DNA of 34,219 nucleotides from Aeromonas simiae (lineage in GTDB: Bacteria > Pseudomonadota > Gammaproteobacteria > Enterobacterales > Aeromonadaceae). Positions 1-8,533 of this stretch are shown here, in pieces (positions within the stretch are counted from its first letter, which is position 1; each line of letters opens with the position of its first letter). The stretch lies in the NCBI RefSeq assembly GCF_000820125.1, contig NZ_CDBY01000051.1, positions 1 through 34,219 of the forward strand, in the 5' to 3' direction. Below the pieces are notes generated by a model. It searched no databases, was not told the origin of the DNA, and worked only from the letters and a program-made list of their open reading frames with translations. A program made the position numbers and the translations under genes.

Positions 1-1
1 G

Positions 2-421
2 GCGCTGGGGCTCGGGGTGCTCTTCGAGCGGCTGCCGCTGCTGCATGCGCTGCTCAAGGTGGCCGGCTCGCTCTATCTGCTCTGGCTGGCCTGGAAGGTG
101 GCCACGGCATCGGGCCCGGCGGAGGGGCATCGCCCCCTCATTGCGGCCCATCAGGGAGCACTGCTGCAACTGCTCAATCCCAAGGCGTGGATGATGGCGC
201 TCTCTGCCATCGGCGGCTTCACCCTGGCCGGGGAGGCTTACTGGCCTTCCGCCTTCTGGGTGCTGGCCATCTTTTTCTGTACCGGCCTCTATACCGGCGC
301 CTTCTGGGTGCTGTTTGGTGCCCAGGTGCGGCGCCTCATCAGCACGCCGCGCGGCTGGCGGCGTTTTAACCTCGGCATGGGGATCGCCACGGCGGCCTGT
401 GTGCTGATGATCTGGATCTAG
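2..421 (+). CDS. LysE/RhtB-family amino-acid exporter, C-terminal part
   Basis: The reading frame is open from the first bases of the window, so the N-terminus lies outside and only about 140 of the usual ~200 residues are present. What remains is hydrophobic and carries the family hallmark of an asparagine-proline-lysine-alanine-tryptophan stretch (LLNPKAW), followed by two or three membrane segments. LysE/RhtB proteins export amino acids such as lysine, threonine or homoserine from the cytoplasm. The substrate cannot be read from this fragment. A GTG at 17 is in frame but is internal to the family domain, so I do not take it as the start. A short hairpin with a T run follows, and the racemase gene after it has its own ribosome binding site. 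The family call is firm and the substrate is unknown. Confidence 0.8.
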   Translation, partial: ALGLGVLFERLPLLHALLKVAGSLYLLWLAWKVATASGPAEGHRPLIAAHQGALLQLLNPKAWMMALSAIGGFTLAGEAYWPSAFWVLAIFFCTGLYTGAFWVLFGAQVRRLISTPRGWRRFNLGMGIATAACVLMIWI

Positions 422-435
422 ACGTCTGTCTTGTT

Positions 436-455
436 GGCCCTGCGGGGCCTTTTTT
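436..455 (+). terminator. Rho-independent terminator after the exporter gene
   Basis: A 5-bp GC stem (GGCCC/GGGCC) with a four-base loop is followed directly by a run of six T. The stem is short, so read-through into the racemase gene 20 bases further on is possible. Confidence 0.55.
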
Positions 456-473
456 ACTCATAAGGAGTGGGTT

Positions 474-1169
474 ATGCGTTGCATCGGTGTGCTGGGGGGC
501 ATGAGCTGGGAGTCGACCGTGAGCTACTATCAGGCGCTCAACCGGGGTGTGCGGGCGCGCCTCGGTGGCCTGCACTCGGCGCGAGTCCTGCTGCACAGCG
601 TGGATTTTGCCGAGATTGAGCGATTGCAGATGGCAGGGCAATGGGACGAGGCGGGGCAGGTGCTGGCGGAGGCGGCCCGCTCCCTTGAGCTGGGCGGCGC
701 CGATTTTCTGCTGATCGCCACCAACACCATGCACAAGGTGGCCGGGGTTATTGAAGCGACGGTGGCGATCCCGCTGCTGCACATCGCCGATGCAACCGGG
801 GAGCGGCTGGTGGCCGACGGGGTGCGCAAGGTGGGGTTGCTTGGCACTCGCTTTACCATGGAGCAGGAGTTCTACCGGGAACGCCTCGCCGAGCGCTTCG
901 GCCTTGAGGTGCTAGTGCCGGACGAGGTGGGACGCGAGCGGGTGCACCGCATCATCTACGACGAGCTCTGCCTTGGGCAGGTGCATGAGGCCTCGCGGCA
1001 AGCCTATCTCGATATCATCGCGCAGCTGGCGAAAGAGGGGGCCGAGGCGGTGATCCTGGGGTGTACCGAAATTGCCCTGCTGGTCGGGGAGTGCCATAGC
1101 GCGGTGCCGCTCTACGACACCACGATGCTGCATGCCGAGGCGGCGGTGGGGTGGGCGCTGGCCGATTAG
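474..1169 (+). CDS. ygeA: Aspartate/glutamate racemase family protein (YgeA type)
   Basis: A 231-residue cytosolic protein that, by family, interconverts L- and D-forms of amino acids without a cofactor. The N-terminus has the racemase glycine loop (GVLGGMSWEST). The first catalytic position is not the usual Cys but Thr83, in the stretch Ala-Thr-Asn-Thr-Met-His. The second is Cys197 in LGCTEI. This Thr/Cys pair, at the same residue numbers, is what has been described for the L-Asp/Glu-specific racemase YgeA of E. coli. The ATG at 474 has an AAGGAG ribosome binding site a few bases upstream. The gene stands alone after a weak terminator. Substrate preference is inferred from the family; an amino-acid exporter lies just upstream, but a shared function is not shown. 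Confidence 0.82.
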   Translation: MRCIGVLGGMSWESTVSYYQALNRGVRARLGGLHSARVLLHSVDFAEIERLQMAGQWDEAGQVLAEAARSLELGGADFLLIATNTMHKVAGVIEATVAIPLLHIADATGERLVADGVRKVGLLGTRFTMEQEFYRERLAERFGLEVLVPDEVGRERVHRIIYDELCLGQVHEASRQAYLDIIAQLAKEGAEAVILGCTEIALLVGECHSAVPLYDTTMLHAEAAVGWALAD

Positions 1170-1296
1170 CTCGGCAATTCACCCGTCAGATCTCATATAT
1201 CTGTTTGCCCCACGTACCCGGATGGGGAAAAGCGTGTAAAATTGCGCCCTGCAATGGGGGGATGGCCCCCTTTCCCCGAAGAGAAAGGCTCAGAGA

Positions 1297-2403
1297 GTGG
1301 CAGAAGTAGACAGATTTGCGGAGATCCGCCCTTACAACGATGACGAGGTGGCCGGCGCCATCGAACGCCTCGTCCAGGATGACGAATTCATCGGCGCCAT
1401 TGCCCGCTATCGCTTCGGCAATCTGGTCGGCTGGCTTGGCTGGGCGATCCGCCCGCTGATCCGTGCTGTGCTGCGCCGCAAGTGGGCGGGCGTCACGACG
1501 GTGCGCCAGGTGCAGCTCGGGGTCAGTCGCTACATGGAGCACATGATCGCCGGCTCGACCCGTGGCGTGACCTTCTCCGGCCTCGAGCACCTTGAGCCGG
1601 GTAAGGGCTATCTGTTTGTCTCCAACCACCGCGACATCGCCATGGACCCCGCCTTCGTCAACTGGGGGCTGTTTAACAACGGCTTTGACACGGTGCGCAT
1701 CGCCATCGGCGACAACCTGCTTCGCAAGCCCTGTGCCACCGAGCTGATGAAGCTCAACAAGAGCTTCATCGTCAAGCGCTCCGCCAAGGGGCCGCGCGAG
1801 CTGATGAAGACGCTCGGGGATCTCTCCGCTTACATCGGCGAGTCGCTCGCCGGCGGCCACTCCATCTGGATTGCGCAGAAAGAGGGGCGGGCCAAGGATG
1901 GGGATGATCGCACCGATCCGGCCATCCTCAAGATGTTCTACATGGAAGGCAAGAAGCAGAAGCTGGCGTTTGCCGATTACATGGCCCGTCTCAACATAGT
2001 GCCGGTCAGCATCTCCTACGAGTGCGATCCGACCGATCTGGCCAAGGCGCGCGAGCTGTACGAGAAGGCCCATCATGGCCGCTACGAGAAGGGCGAGTTC
2101 GAGGACATCGAGAGCATCGTAGCCGGTATCGTCGGCCAGAAGGGGCGGGTGCATGTCGCCTTCGGCGCCCCGATCCGGGATGGGTTTGACGATCCGGATG
2201 GGTTGGCGGCCCTCATCGATCGCACCATCTGGAGCAGCTACCACCTGTTTGCGAACAACTTCCTGGCGGCCGGTGAACGTGACAAGGCCAGCGCCGACGA
2301 AGCGACCGCTTATGCCGAGCGGCTGGACAAGGTGCCGGCCGAATTACGTGATCTCTGGCGTGCCATGTATGCTAAACCGGTAGAAAACGCGAAAAATATT
2401 TGA
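1297..2403 (+). CDS. 1-acyl-sn-glycerol-3-phosphate acyltransferase-like protein
   Basis: A 368-residue protein of the PlsC/LPLAT acyltransferase superfamily, expected to transfer an acyl chain to a lysophospholipid or similar acceptor at the inner membrane. A hydrophobic stretch at about 42-60 may anchor it. Block I reads Ser-Asn-His111-Arg-Asp-Ile-Ala-Met-Asp117, so the catalytic His and the Asp are five residues apart instead of four. Later blocks are seen at about 152-161 (LNKSFIVKRS) and 190-201 (IWIAQKEGRAKD, the equivalent of the EGTR block). At 368 residues it is longer than PlsC (~245). The start is a GTG with AAGG 8 bases upstream, and no ATG is close by. It is a separate transcription unit closed by a terminator. 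The superfamily is secure; the true acceptor is unknown. Confidence 0.78.
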   Translation: MAEVDRFAEIRPYNDDEVAGAIERLVQDDEFIGAIARYRFGNLVGWLGWAIRPLIRAVLRRKWAGVTTVRQVQLGVSRYMEHMIAGSTRGVTFSGLEHLEPGKGYLFVSNHRDIAMDPAFVNWGLFNNGFDTVRIAIGDNLLRKPCATELMKLNKSFIVKRSAKGPRELMKTLGDLSAYIGESLAGGHSIWIAQKEGRAKDGDDRTDPAILKMFYMEGKKQKLAFADYMARLNIVPVSISYECDPTDLAKARELYEKAHHGRYEKGEFEDIESIVAGIVGQKGRVHVAFGAPIRDGFDDPDGLAALIDRTIWSSYHLFANNFLAAGERDKASADEATAYAERLDKVPAELRDLWRAMYAKPVENAKNI

Positions 2404-2430
2404 TGATTTGCATCACGAGTTTATAAAAAT

Positions 2431-2455
2431 GGGAGCGCAAGCTCCCGTTTTTGTT
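2431..2455 (+). terminator. Rho-independent terminator after the acyltransferase gene
   Basis: A perfect 6-bp stem (GGGAGC/GCTCCC) with a GCAA tetraloop is followed by G and five T. It lies 27 bases after the stop codon. Confidence 0.85.
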
Positions 2456-2547
2456 TCTGGTCAATATTGCCTATGGCAAGATGGTGGTAACATTGTTTCA
2501 GCTGGTACGAAGTGACCAGCGCGGCGGTAGGCCCGTCACCCCATTAA

Positions 2548-3033
<486 letters not shown>

Positions 3034-3080
3034 TGGCCGCAACGAATTGAAAAATTGGCTGCCTGGGCGGCCATACACGA

Positions 3081-3133
3081 CCCCGGCTCGGGGATCCTGT
3101 CCCATGTGGATGAAACAACGCGGCACGAGCCGC
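3081..3133 (+). other. Two short hairpins in the ackA leader
   Basis: The 120-base gap before ackA has two perfect 5-bp inverted repeats: CCCCG/CGGGG at 3081-3093 (loop GCT) and GCGGC/GCCGC at 3120-3133 (loop ACGA). Neither is followed by a T run, so they are not terminators. The second ends about 6 bases before the AGGAAG ribosome binding site. A role in translation or mRNA stability is possible but unproven. Confidence 0.3.
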
Positions 3134-3153
3134 ACCACAGGAAGAATCTGAAA

Positions 3154-4353
3154 ATGAGCAAGTTGGTATTGATCCTGAACTGCGGTAGTTCCTCTCTCAA
3201 GTTTGCAGTGATGGATGCCGCAACCGGTGACGCCTGTCTCTCCGGTCTGGCCGAGTGCTTCAACCTGGATGACGCCCGCATCAAATGGAAACTGCATGGC
3301 GTGAAAGGGGAAGCCATGCTGGGGGCCGGCGCTGCCCACCAGGAAGCACTCGACTTCATCGTGAATCAGATCCTGAGCCAGGATCCCACTCTGGCGGCCC
3401 AACTGGTGGCCATCGGTCATCGCATCGTACACGGCGGTGAGCGCTTCTCCAGCTCGGTACGGGTCGATGACGAGGTGATTGCCGGTATCGAAGCCGCCAT
3501 CCCGTTTGCCCCGCTGCACAACCCGGCGCACCTGATCGGTATCCGTGCCGCACTCAAGGTGTTCCCGCAACTGGCCGACAAGAACGTGGCCGTGTTTGAC
3601 ACCGCCTTCCACCAGAGCCTGCCAGAGGAAGCCTACCTCTACGCCCTGCCGTACAAGCTCTACCAGGAGCATGCCATCCGTCGTTACGGCGCCCACGGCA
3701 CCTCCCACCGTTTCATCGCCGAAGAGGCCGCCAAGGCGCTCGGCAAGCCGCTTGATGAGGTCAACATCATCAACTGCCACCTGGGTAACGGTGCCTCGGT
3801 TTGCGCTATCAAGGGCGGCAAGTCGGTCGACACCTCAATGGGGCTGACCCCGCTGGAAGGGCTGGCCATGGGCACCCGCTCCGGTGACATCGATCCGGCC
3901 ATCGTCTTCTTCCTGCACGACAAGCTGGGTTACTCGGTCGATGAGATCAACACCCTGCTGACCAAGCAGTCCGGCCTGCTCGGCCTGACCGAGGCGAGCA
4001 GCGACTGCCGCTACTCGACCAGCAACTACGAGACTGATGCCGGTGCCAAGCGCGCCGTGGATGTCTTCACCTACCGGGTGGCCAAGTATGTCGGCGCTTA
4101 TGCGGCCGCCATGGATGGCCGTCTCGATGCGGTGGTCTTTACCGGTGGCATCGGCGAGAACGCCGCCATGATCCGCGAGATGATCCTCGAGCGCCTCGGC
4201 CTGTTCGGTTTCAAGGTAGACAGTGAGGCCAACGCCGCCGCCGTACTGGGTGGCGAGGGGCTCATCACCACCAAGGAGAGCCGTCCTGCCCTGGTGATCC
4301 CGACCAACGAAGAGTGGGTGATCGCCCGCGACGCCATCGAACTGGTCGCCTAA
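3154..4353 (+). CDS. ackA: Acetate kinase
   Basis: A 399-residue cytosolic enzyme that interconverts acetyl phosphate + ADP and acetate + ATP. It is the ATP-yielding step of overflow acetate metabolism and also sets the acetyl-phosphate level. The N-terminal phosphate-binding stretch [10 protein letters not shown] (residues 8-17), the GHRIVHGG block, [17 protein letters not shown], the [10 protein letters not shown] loop, [10 protein letters not shown] and a C-terminal IPTNEE all match AckA, at the usual length of about 400. The frame stays open upstream to 3055, but ATG 3154, preceded by AGGAAG, gives the conserved N-terminus. The gene is followed by a strong terminator and a convergent gene, so its usual partner pta is not adjacent. 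A YhcH-family gene lies upstream. The identity is very sure. Confidence 0.97.
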   Translation: MSKLVLILNCGSSSLKFAVMDAATGDACLSGLAECFNLDDARIKWKLHGVKGEAMLGAGAAHQEALDFIVNQILSQDPTLAAQLVAIGHRIVHGGERFSSSVRVDDEVIAGIEAAIPFAPLHNPAHLIGIRAALKVFPQLADKNVAVFDTAFHQSLPEEAYLYALPYKLYQEHAIRRYGAHGTSHRFIAEEAAKALGKPLDEVNIINCHLGNGASVCAIKGGKSVDTSMGLTPLEGLAMGTRSGDIDPAIVFFLHDKLGYSVDEINTLLTKQSGLLGLTEASSDCRYSTSNYETDAGAKRAVDVFTYRVAKYVGAYAAAMDGRLDAVVFTGGIGENAAMIREMILERLGLFGFKVDSEANAAAVLGGEGLITTKESRPALVIPTNEEWVIARDAIELVA

Positions 4354-4368
4354 GCATCCCCATGACGT

Positions 4369-4397
4369 GAAAAGGCCCGGCATTGCCGGGCCTTTTG
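4369..4397 (+). terminator. Bidirectional terminator between ackA and the hydrolase gene
   Basis: A long stem (AAAGGCCCGGC paired with GCCGGGCCTTT, small loop around ATT) with A residues on the left and T residues on the right. It can end transcription of ackA (+) and of the convergent hydrolase gene (-), which stops at 4402. Confidence 0.9.
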
Positions 4398-4401
4398 CAT
4401 T

Positions 4402-4959
4402 TCAGCTCAGCAGGGGTTGCAGCGTCTCTAGCAGCAGGGGAAAGCGGGTAAAGCCATCACGGTCGATGAAGTGCCCGCCGCGCTCGACCCGGTGCAGCGG
4501 GGCGGCCAGCTCCCAGGCCAGGTGTTGGGAGTAGGAAAACGGCACTATGTCATCGTCGCTGGCGGCGATCACCCGCCGCTGCGGCACCTGACGCCGAATG
4601 CGCTGAGGGTGGTAGGCCGGCTCCATGAAGGGATCGAGCTCAGGCAGGGTAGGCACCGGCTGCGAGAAGCCGGAGACCAGCACCAGGCCGCCGATATGCA
4701 CGCTGGCCGGCTGTCGCTCGAGATAGCGCAGCGCCGTGATGCAGCCGAGGCTATGGCCAACCAGCACGGTATCGGGTGAGGGGGCGGCCAGCACGGCGTC
4801 CAGCGCCGCATCCCACGCCGGTGCGGCGGGGCGATGAGAGTCCGGCATGGCGGGCACCAGGCACTCGACATCCTGCTGCGCTAACTGCTGTTGCAACCAG
4901 GGAAACCAGTTGGCGCTAGGCGTGGCGGTATAGCCATGGATGACGACGACGCGGGGCAT
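4402..4959 (-). CDS. RBBP9/YdeN-type alpha/beta hydrolase
   Basis: A 185-residue single-domain serine hydrolase. It opens with VVVIHGYTATP (residues 4-14), the RBBP9-family strand and loop, followed by the nucleophile elbow GHSLG with Ser70. Acidic candidates lie at Asp136-138, and His163 in GGHFIDRDG completes the catalytic triad. The physiological substrate of bacterial members is unknown. I start it at 4959, where GGAG lies 7 bases upstream, and not at the in-frame ATG at 4990-4992, which lacks a ribosome binding site and would add 11 residues not typical of the family. It is alone in its transcription unit, between the ackA and lipA terminators. Confidence 0.82.
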   Translation of the reverse strand: MPRVVVIHGYTATPSANWFPWLQQQLAQQDVECLVPAMPDSHRPAAPAWDAALDAVLAAPSPDTVLVGHSLGCITALRYLERQPASVHIGGLVLVSGFSQPVPTLPELDPFMEPAYHPQRIRRQVPQRRVIAASDDDIVPFSYSQHLAWELAAPLHRVERGGHFIDRDGFTRFPLLLETLQPLLS

Positions 4960-5035
4960 GGCGGGGCTCCATACAGAGACAGGAGTGGCCATGATAACGC
5001 GAAATGGGGTGGCGTGACTGCGCCCGGATGGGGGA

Positions 5036-5066
5036 AAAAGAGGGGGCGCCGCAGCGCCCCCTTTTC
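5036..5066 (-). terminator. Terminator after lipA, probably bidirectional
   Basis: A 9-bp stem AGGGGGCGC/GCGCCCCCT with a four-base loop. On the minus strand it is followed by CTTTTT and lies right after the lipA stop at 5069. The plus-strand side is also followed by four T. Confidence 0.88.
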
Positions 5067-5068
5067 GA

Positions 5069-6034
5069 TCACTTGACCTCTTCGCCCTTGGCTTGCAGGT
5101 CGGCGTGATAGGAGGATCGCACGAAGGGGCCGCAGGCGGCGTGACTAAAGCCCAGCTCCATCGCCACCTCTTTGAGCTGGTCGAACTCGGCGGGCGGCAC
5201 GTAGCGCTTCACCGGCAGGTGGTGGCGGCTCGGTTGCAGGTACTGGCCCAGGGTCAGCATGTTGACCCCGTGCTCGCGCAGATCCTTGAGTACCTCGACG
5301 ATCTCCTCGTTGGTCTCACCAAGGCCCATCATCAGACCGGACTTGGTCGGCACATCGGGGTGCATCTCCTTGATGCGGCGCAGCAGCTCGAGCGACCACT
5401 TGTAGTCGGCGCCGGGGCGGGCCAGCCGGTACATGCGCGGCGCCGTCTCCAGGTTGTGGTTGAACACGTCCGGCGGGGTCTCACGGAACACCTCGAGCGC
5501 CTGCTCCATCCGGCCACGGAAATCCGGGGTCAGGATCTCGATGCGGGTCTGCGGGCTGTGCTCGCGGATCTCGCGGATGCACTCGGCGAAGTGCTGGGCA
5601 CCGCCGTCGCGCAGATCGTCGCGATCGACCGAGGTGATGACCACGTAGCGCAGGTTCATCTCCTTGATGGTCTGGGCCAGCTTCCTGGGCTCATCGGGAT
5701 CGAGCGCCAGCGGGCGGCCGTGGGCCACGTCGCAGAAGGGGCAGCGGCGGGTGCAGATGGCGCCCATGATCATGAAGGTGGCGGTGCCGTGGTTGAAGCA
5801 CTCGGCCAGGTTGGGGCAGGAGGCCTCCTCGCACACCGAGTGCAGCTTGTTCTTGCGCAAGGTGCTCTTGATGTGCTCGATCTTCTGGCTGCTCGGTGGC
5901 AGCTTGATCCGCATCCAGTCGGGCTTGCGCAGGATCTCCTCGTTGGGATCCGGCATGAACTTGACCGGGATCAGGGCCATCTTGTCGGCATCACGCAGCT
6001 TGACGCCCGGCTCCATACGAATGGGTTTGCTCAT
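5069..6034 (-). CDS. lipA: Lipoyl synthase
   Basis: A 321-residue radical-SAM enzyme that inserts two sulfurs into protein-bound octanoyl groups to make lipoate on E2 subunits and GcvH. The auxiliary iron-sulfur cluster cysteines are Cys68, Cys73 and Cys79 ([13 protein letters not shown]). The radical-SAM cysteines are Cys94, Cys98 and Cys101 (CTRRCPFC). These positions equal those of E. coli LipA. The C-terminal region has the conserved RSSYHA stretch near residues 306-311, whose Ser ligates the auxiliary cluster in the family. Its ATG overlaps the lipB stop by 4 bases (ATGA), so translation is coupled to lipB. A strong terminator follows. Confidence 0.98.
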   Translation of the reverse strand: MSKPIRMEPGVKLRDADKMALIPVKFMPDPNEEILRKPDWMRIKLPPSSQKIEHIKSTLRKNKLHSVCEEASCPNLAECFNHGTATFMIMGAICTRRCPFCDVAHGRPLALDPDEPRKLAQTIKEMNLRYVVITSVDRDDLRDGGAQHFAECIREIREHSPQTRIEILTPDFRGRMEQALEVFRETPPDVFNHNLETAPRMYRLARPGADYKWSLELLRRIKEMHPDVPTKSGLMMGLGETNEEIVEVLKDLREHGVNMLTLGQYLQPSRHHLPVKRYVPPAEFDQLKEVAMELGFSHAACGPFVRSSYHADLQAKGEEVK

Positions 6035-6687
6035 GATTCACTCTCGGTGTTCGTTATTGTGTGGTAGCCGATACGGCGTGCCAGTTCGGTCACCAGGACC
6101 GGGGCCGCGTCGGCGACGCGCTGGGGGCCACCCAGTGCGCAGGCCTGGGTCATCACCATGCCGGCATAGCCGCATGGGTTGATACGCAGGAAAGGAGACA
6201 AGTCCATGTTGATGTTCAGCGCCAGTCCGTGGAACGAGCAGCCCTTGCGGATACGCAGGCCGAGCGACGCTATCTTGGCGTTGTCGACATAGACGCCGGG
6301 GGCGTCCGGCTTGGCATAGGCATCGATGCGCCAGTGGGCCAGAGTGGCGATGATCGCCTCCTCCAGCGCGCTGACCAGCTCACGTACCGACAGATGGCTG
6401 CGGCGCACGTCGACCAGTACGTAAAGCACCAGCTGACCCGGGCCGTGATAGGTGATCTGGCCCCCCCGATCGCTCTGCACCACGGGAATATCGCCGGGGG
6501 CGAGCAGATGCTCCGCCTTGCCGGCCTGGCCTTGGGTGTAGACAGGGTCGTGCTCGACCAGCCAGAACTCATCCGGGGTGTCGGGGGTTCGGCTGTCGGT
6601 GAAGGCCTTCATGGCATCCCACACCGCCTGATAGGGACGGCGGCCAAGCTGGCGGACAATCAGTGGGGTGGCAGAGTCCAGCAACAT
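6031..6687 (-). CDS. lipB: Octanoyl-[acyl-carrier-protein]:protein octanoyltransferase
   Basis: A 218-residue cytosolic enzyme that moves octanoate from acyl carrier protein to lipoyl domains, the first step of endogenous lipoate synthesis. The catalytic pair is Lys138 (NAKIASLG) and Cys172 (NPCGYAGM). Their 34-residue spacing equals Lys135/Cys169 of E. coli LipB. The [15 protein letters not shown] stretch at 73-87 forms the substrate pocket. The ATG has GAGGAA 3 bases upstream. It lies between ybeD and lipA in the same order as in E. coli, and overlaps lipA by 4 bases. Confidence 0.97.
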   Translation of the reverse strand: MLLDSATPLIVRQLGRRPYQAVWDAMKAFTDSRTPDTPDEFWLVEHDPVYTQGQAGKAEHLLAPGDIPVVQSDRGGQITYHGPGQLVLYVLVDVRRSHLSVRELVSALEEAIIATLAHWRIDAYAKPDAPGVYVDNAKIASLGLRIRKGCSFHGLALNINMDLSPFLRINPCGYAGMVMTQACALGGPQRVADAAPVLVTELARRIGYHTITNTESES

Positions 6688-6744
6688 CGCTTCCTCGAAG
6701 GGCTGAAAAATCTATCGCCCCGTGATACGGGGCGAAGAGGGGTC

Positions 6745-7008
6745 TTACAGGACGTAACGCACCTGTTCGATATTACCGAGGGCGGTGTACATGGCCTCGA
6801 TATGTTCCTTGCTCTGGGCGACCACGGTCACGCTGACGGAGTGGTAGTTGCCCTTGGTGCTCGGTCGAACGGTCGGGGTATAGGTGCCGGGAGCATGCAG
6901 TTGCAGCACTTCCACCACGCGCTCCGGCAGTACCGGATCGGCGATCCCCAGCACCTTGAAGGGGAAATCGCAGGGGAAATCGAGCAGCTCATCAAACTTG
7001 GTATTCAT
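6745..7008 (-). CDS. ybeD: YbeD family protein (DUF493/UPF0250)
   Basis: An 87-residue cytosolic protein, the usual length of YbeD. It starts MNTKFDELLDFPC and has the conserved FPFKVLG and GNYHSVSVTV stretches. The fold is ferredoxin-like and resembles an amino-acid-binding regulatory domain. The function is not established, but the gene is consistently beside lipB. Here it is the first gene of a ybeD-lipB-lipA unit, with a 57-base gap to lipB. Confidence 0.93.
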   Translation of the reverse strand: MNTKFDELLDFPCDFPFKVLGIADPVLPERVVEVLQLHAPGTYTPTVRPSTKGNYHSVSVTVVAQSKEHIEAMYTALGNIEQVRYVL

Positions 7009-7077
7009 TGCATCACCTTTCTGGGGCCGTGGCGCCGGCCCATGGATTGTCTCGCGCCATCCCCGAGGGGATTAAAC

Positions 7078-7108
7078 TCTATATGAGGGCAAACCGGCGA
7101 CGTTTCAA
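7078..7108 (-). promoter_or_regulatory. Possible sigma70 promoter for ybeD-lipB-lipA
   Basis: On the minus strand TTGAAA (7103-7108) and TATAGA (7078-7083) are separated by 19 bases, which is longer than ideal. The site lies 70 bases before the ybeD start, and the region between dacA's terminator and ybeD (7009-7200) holds nothing else I can name. Confidence 0.35.
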
Positions 7109-7200
7109 CCTGTCATCAACCCGGCAAGAGTGGCGGAGGTGCTGCTTTTTACCACAAATTCGGGGAGGGTGAAACCGGCAAACAACAAGGTTATTACACT

Positions 7201-7232
7201 AGAAACAAAAACGGCGCCCATCGGGGCGCCGT
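7201..7232 (-). terminator. Terminator after dacA
   Basis: A 9-bp perfect stem (ACGGCGCCC/GGGCGCCGT) with a four-base loop, followed on the minus strand by TTTTGTTTCT. It starts 18 bases past the dacA stop codon and separates dacA from ybeD. Confidence 0.9.
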
Positions 7233-7250
7233 TTGCATGCGAGAGAGAGC

Positions 7251-8420
7251 TTATTTGAAGAAGCTCTGCACCAGCATCATCAGGTAATCCCAGATGCGGC
7301 TCAGCATGTTGCCTTCCTGCACCTCTTCCAGGGCGACCAGCGGCACCTGAGTCACCTCCTTATCGCCGATCTTGAGGAACACGGTGCCCACTTGCTGACC
7401 CTTGGCCAGCGGCGCCTTCAGTTCATTCTCGAGCTGGAAGTCGGCCTTGAGCTTGTCGGCCTGGCCACGGGTGATGGTCACGGCCACGTCCTTGTCGACG
7501 CCCAGCTTGACGGTGGACTTGTCACCCATCCAGATCTTCTGGGTCACCAGCTCGGAGCCGGCCTTGTACGGAGTCAGGGTCTGGAAGAAGCGGAAGCCGT
7601 AGGTCAGCAGCTTCTTGCTCTCCTCGGCACGGATCCGCTCGCTATCGGTGCCCATCACCACGGAGATGAGGCGCATCCCCTCCTTGTTGGAGGCCGATGC
7701 CACCAGGTTGTAACCGATCTCGCTGACGTGGCCGGTCTTGATGCCATCGACGTTGAGGGAGCTGTCCCACAGCAGGCGGTTACGGTTGTGCTGGGTGATG
7801 CCGTTGAAGACGAACGACTTCTGGGAGTAGATCTTGTACTCCTCGGGCAGATCGCGGATCAGCGCCTGGCCCAGGATCGCCATGTCGTGGGCGGTGGAGT
7901 AGTGCTCCGGATCGTGCAGGCCGTGCGGGTTCATGAAGTGGCTGTTCTTCATGCCGAGCTTGGCAGCCCAGGTGTTCATCAGGCTGGCGAAGGAGTCGGT
8001 GCTGCCGGCGATGTGCTCGGCCATGGCGACACAGGCGTCGTTGCCGGACTGGATGATGATCCCCTTGTTGAGATCATCGACAGAGACCTGCTTGCCCACC
8101 TCGATGAACATCTTGGAGGAGTCGGAGTAGTTCTTCGACCAGGCGTTCTGACTGATGGTGACCATGTCGTCACGCTTGATGTTCCCCTTGGCCAGCTCAT
8201 AGCCGACGATGTAGGAGGTCATCATCTTGGTCAGACTGGCGGGGGGGAGGCGCTCTTCGGCATTCTCCTGCACCAGCAGCTGGCCGGTGTAGTAGTCCAT
8301 CAGCACATACGCCTTGGCGGCGATGGCAGGAGCGGAAGGAACCATGACCGGTTCGGCGCTGGCGAAGGCAGCAGTCCCGGCCAGGGTGGTGAGAAGCAGC
8401 GATTTAACGAATTTCGACAT
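7251..8420 (-). CDS. dacA: D-alanyl-D-alanine carboxypeptidase (PBP5/6 type)
   Basis: A 389-residue periplasmic, membrane-attached enzyme that removes the terminal D-Ala from peptidoglycan pentapeptides and so limits cross-linking and keeps rod shape. It has a signal peptide (residues 1-22, AFASA cleavage region), the Ser62-Leu-Thr-Lys65 active site, the Ser125-Gly-Asn triad and Lys228-Thr-Gly. A C-terminal beta domain follows. The last ~18 residues form an amphipathic helix (IWDYLMMLVQSFFK), which is how PBP5-type enzymes attach to the inner membrane. It is the last gene of the mrdA-rodA-rlpA-dacA run and also has a promoter-like site in the 113-base gap before it. A strong terminator follows. 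Confidence 0.97.
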   Translation of the reverse strand: MSKFVKSLLLTTLAGTAAFASAEPVMVPSAPAIAAKAYVLMDYYTGQLLVQENAEERLPPASLTKMMTSYIVGYELAKGNIKRDDMVTISQNAWSKNYSDSSKMFIEVGKQVSVDDLNKGIIIQSGNDACVAMAEHIAGSTDSFASLMNTWAAKLGMKNSHFMNPHGLHDPEHYSTAHDMAILGQALIRDLPEEYKIYSQKSFVFNGITQHNRNRLLWDSSLNVDGIKTGHVSEIGYNLVASASNKEGMRLISVVMGTDSERIRAEESKKLLTYGFRFFQTLTPYKAGSELVTQKIWMGDKSTVKLGVDKDVAVTITRGQADKLKADFQLENELKAPLAKGQQVGTVFLKIGDKEVTQVPLVALEEVQEGNMLSRIWDYLMMLVQSFFK

Positions 8421-8481
8421 CTTGGATTTCCTGCGTGCCTAGTGGGGCCAAGAGAGCCCCCGGAACAAAAAAACGGGTTTC

Positions 8482-8490
8482 ACTATACCA
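8482..8490 (-). promoter_or_regulatory. Extended -10 promoter for dacA
   Basis: On the minus strand TGG directly precedes TATAGT (8482-8487), an extended -10 element about 60 bases before the dacA start. No good -35 hexamer is visible, as is common for extended -10 promoters. It would let dacA be expressed apart from rlpA. Confidence 0.45.
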
Positions 8491-8533
8491 GATCGCACCC
8501 TTCGTCACAGCGGCGAAGGGCGCTATCTGGCGT

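Noticed and set aside
1202..1242. Promoter for the acyltransferase gene (TTGCCC and TAAAAT)
   Set aside because: The two elements are about 26 bases apart, which is too far for a sigma70 promoter.
3055..3153. N-terminal extension of ackA
   Set aside because: The frame is open, but the extra 33 residues are not in AckA, and ATG 3154 has a ribosome binding site.
4960..4992. Upstream ATG for the RBBP9-like hydrolase
   Set aside because: It lacks a ribosome binding site and adds residues before the conserved strand; ATG 4959 has GGAG at a good distance.
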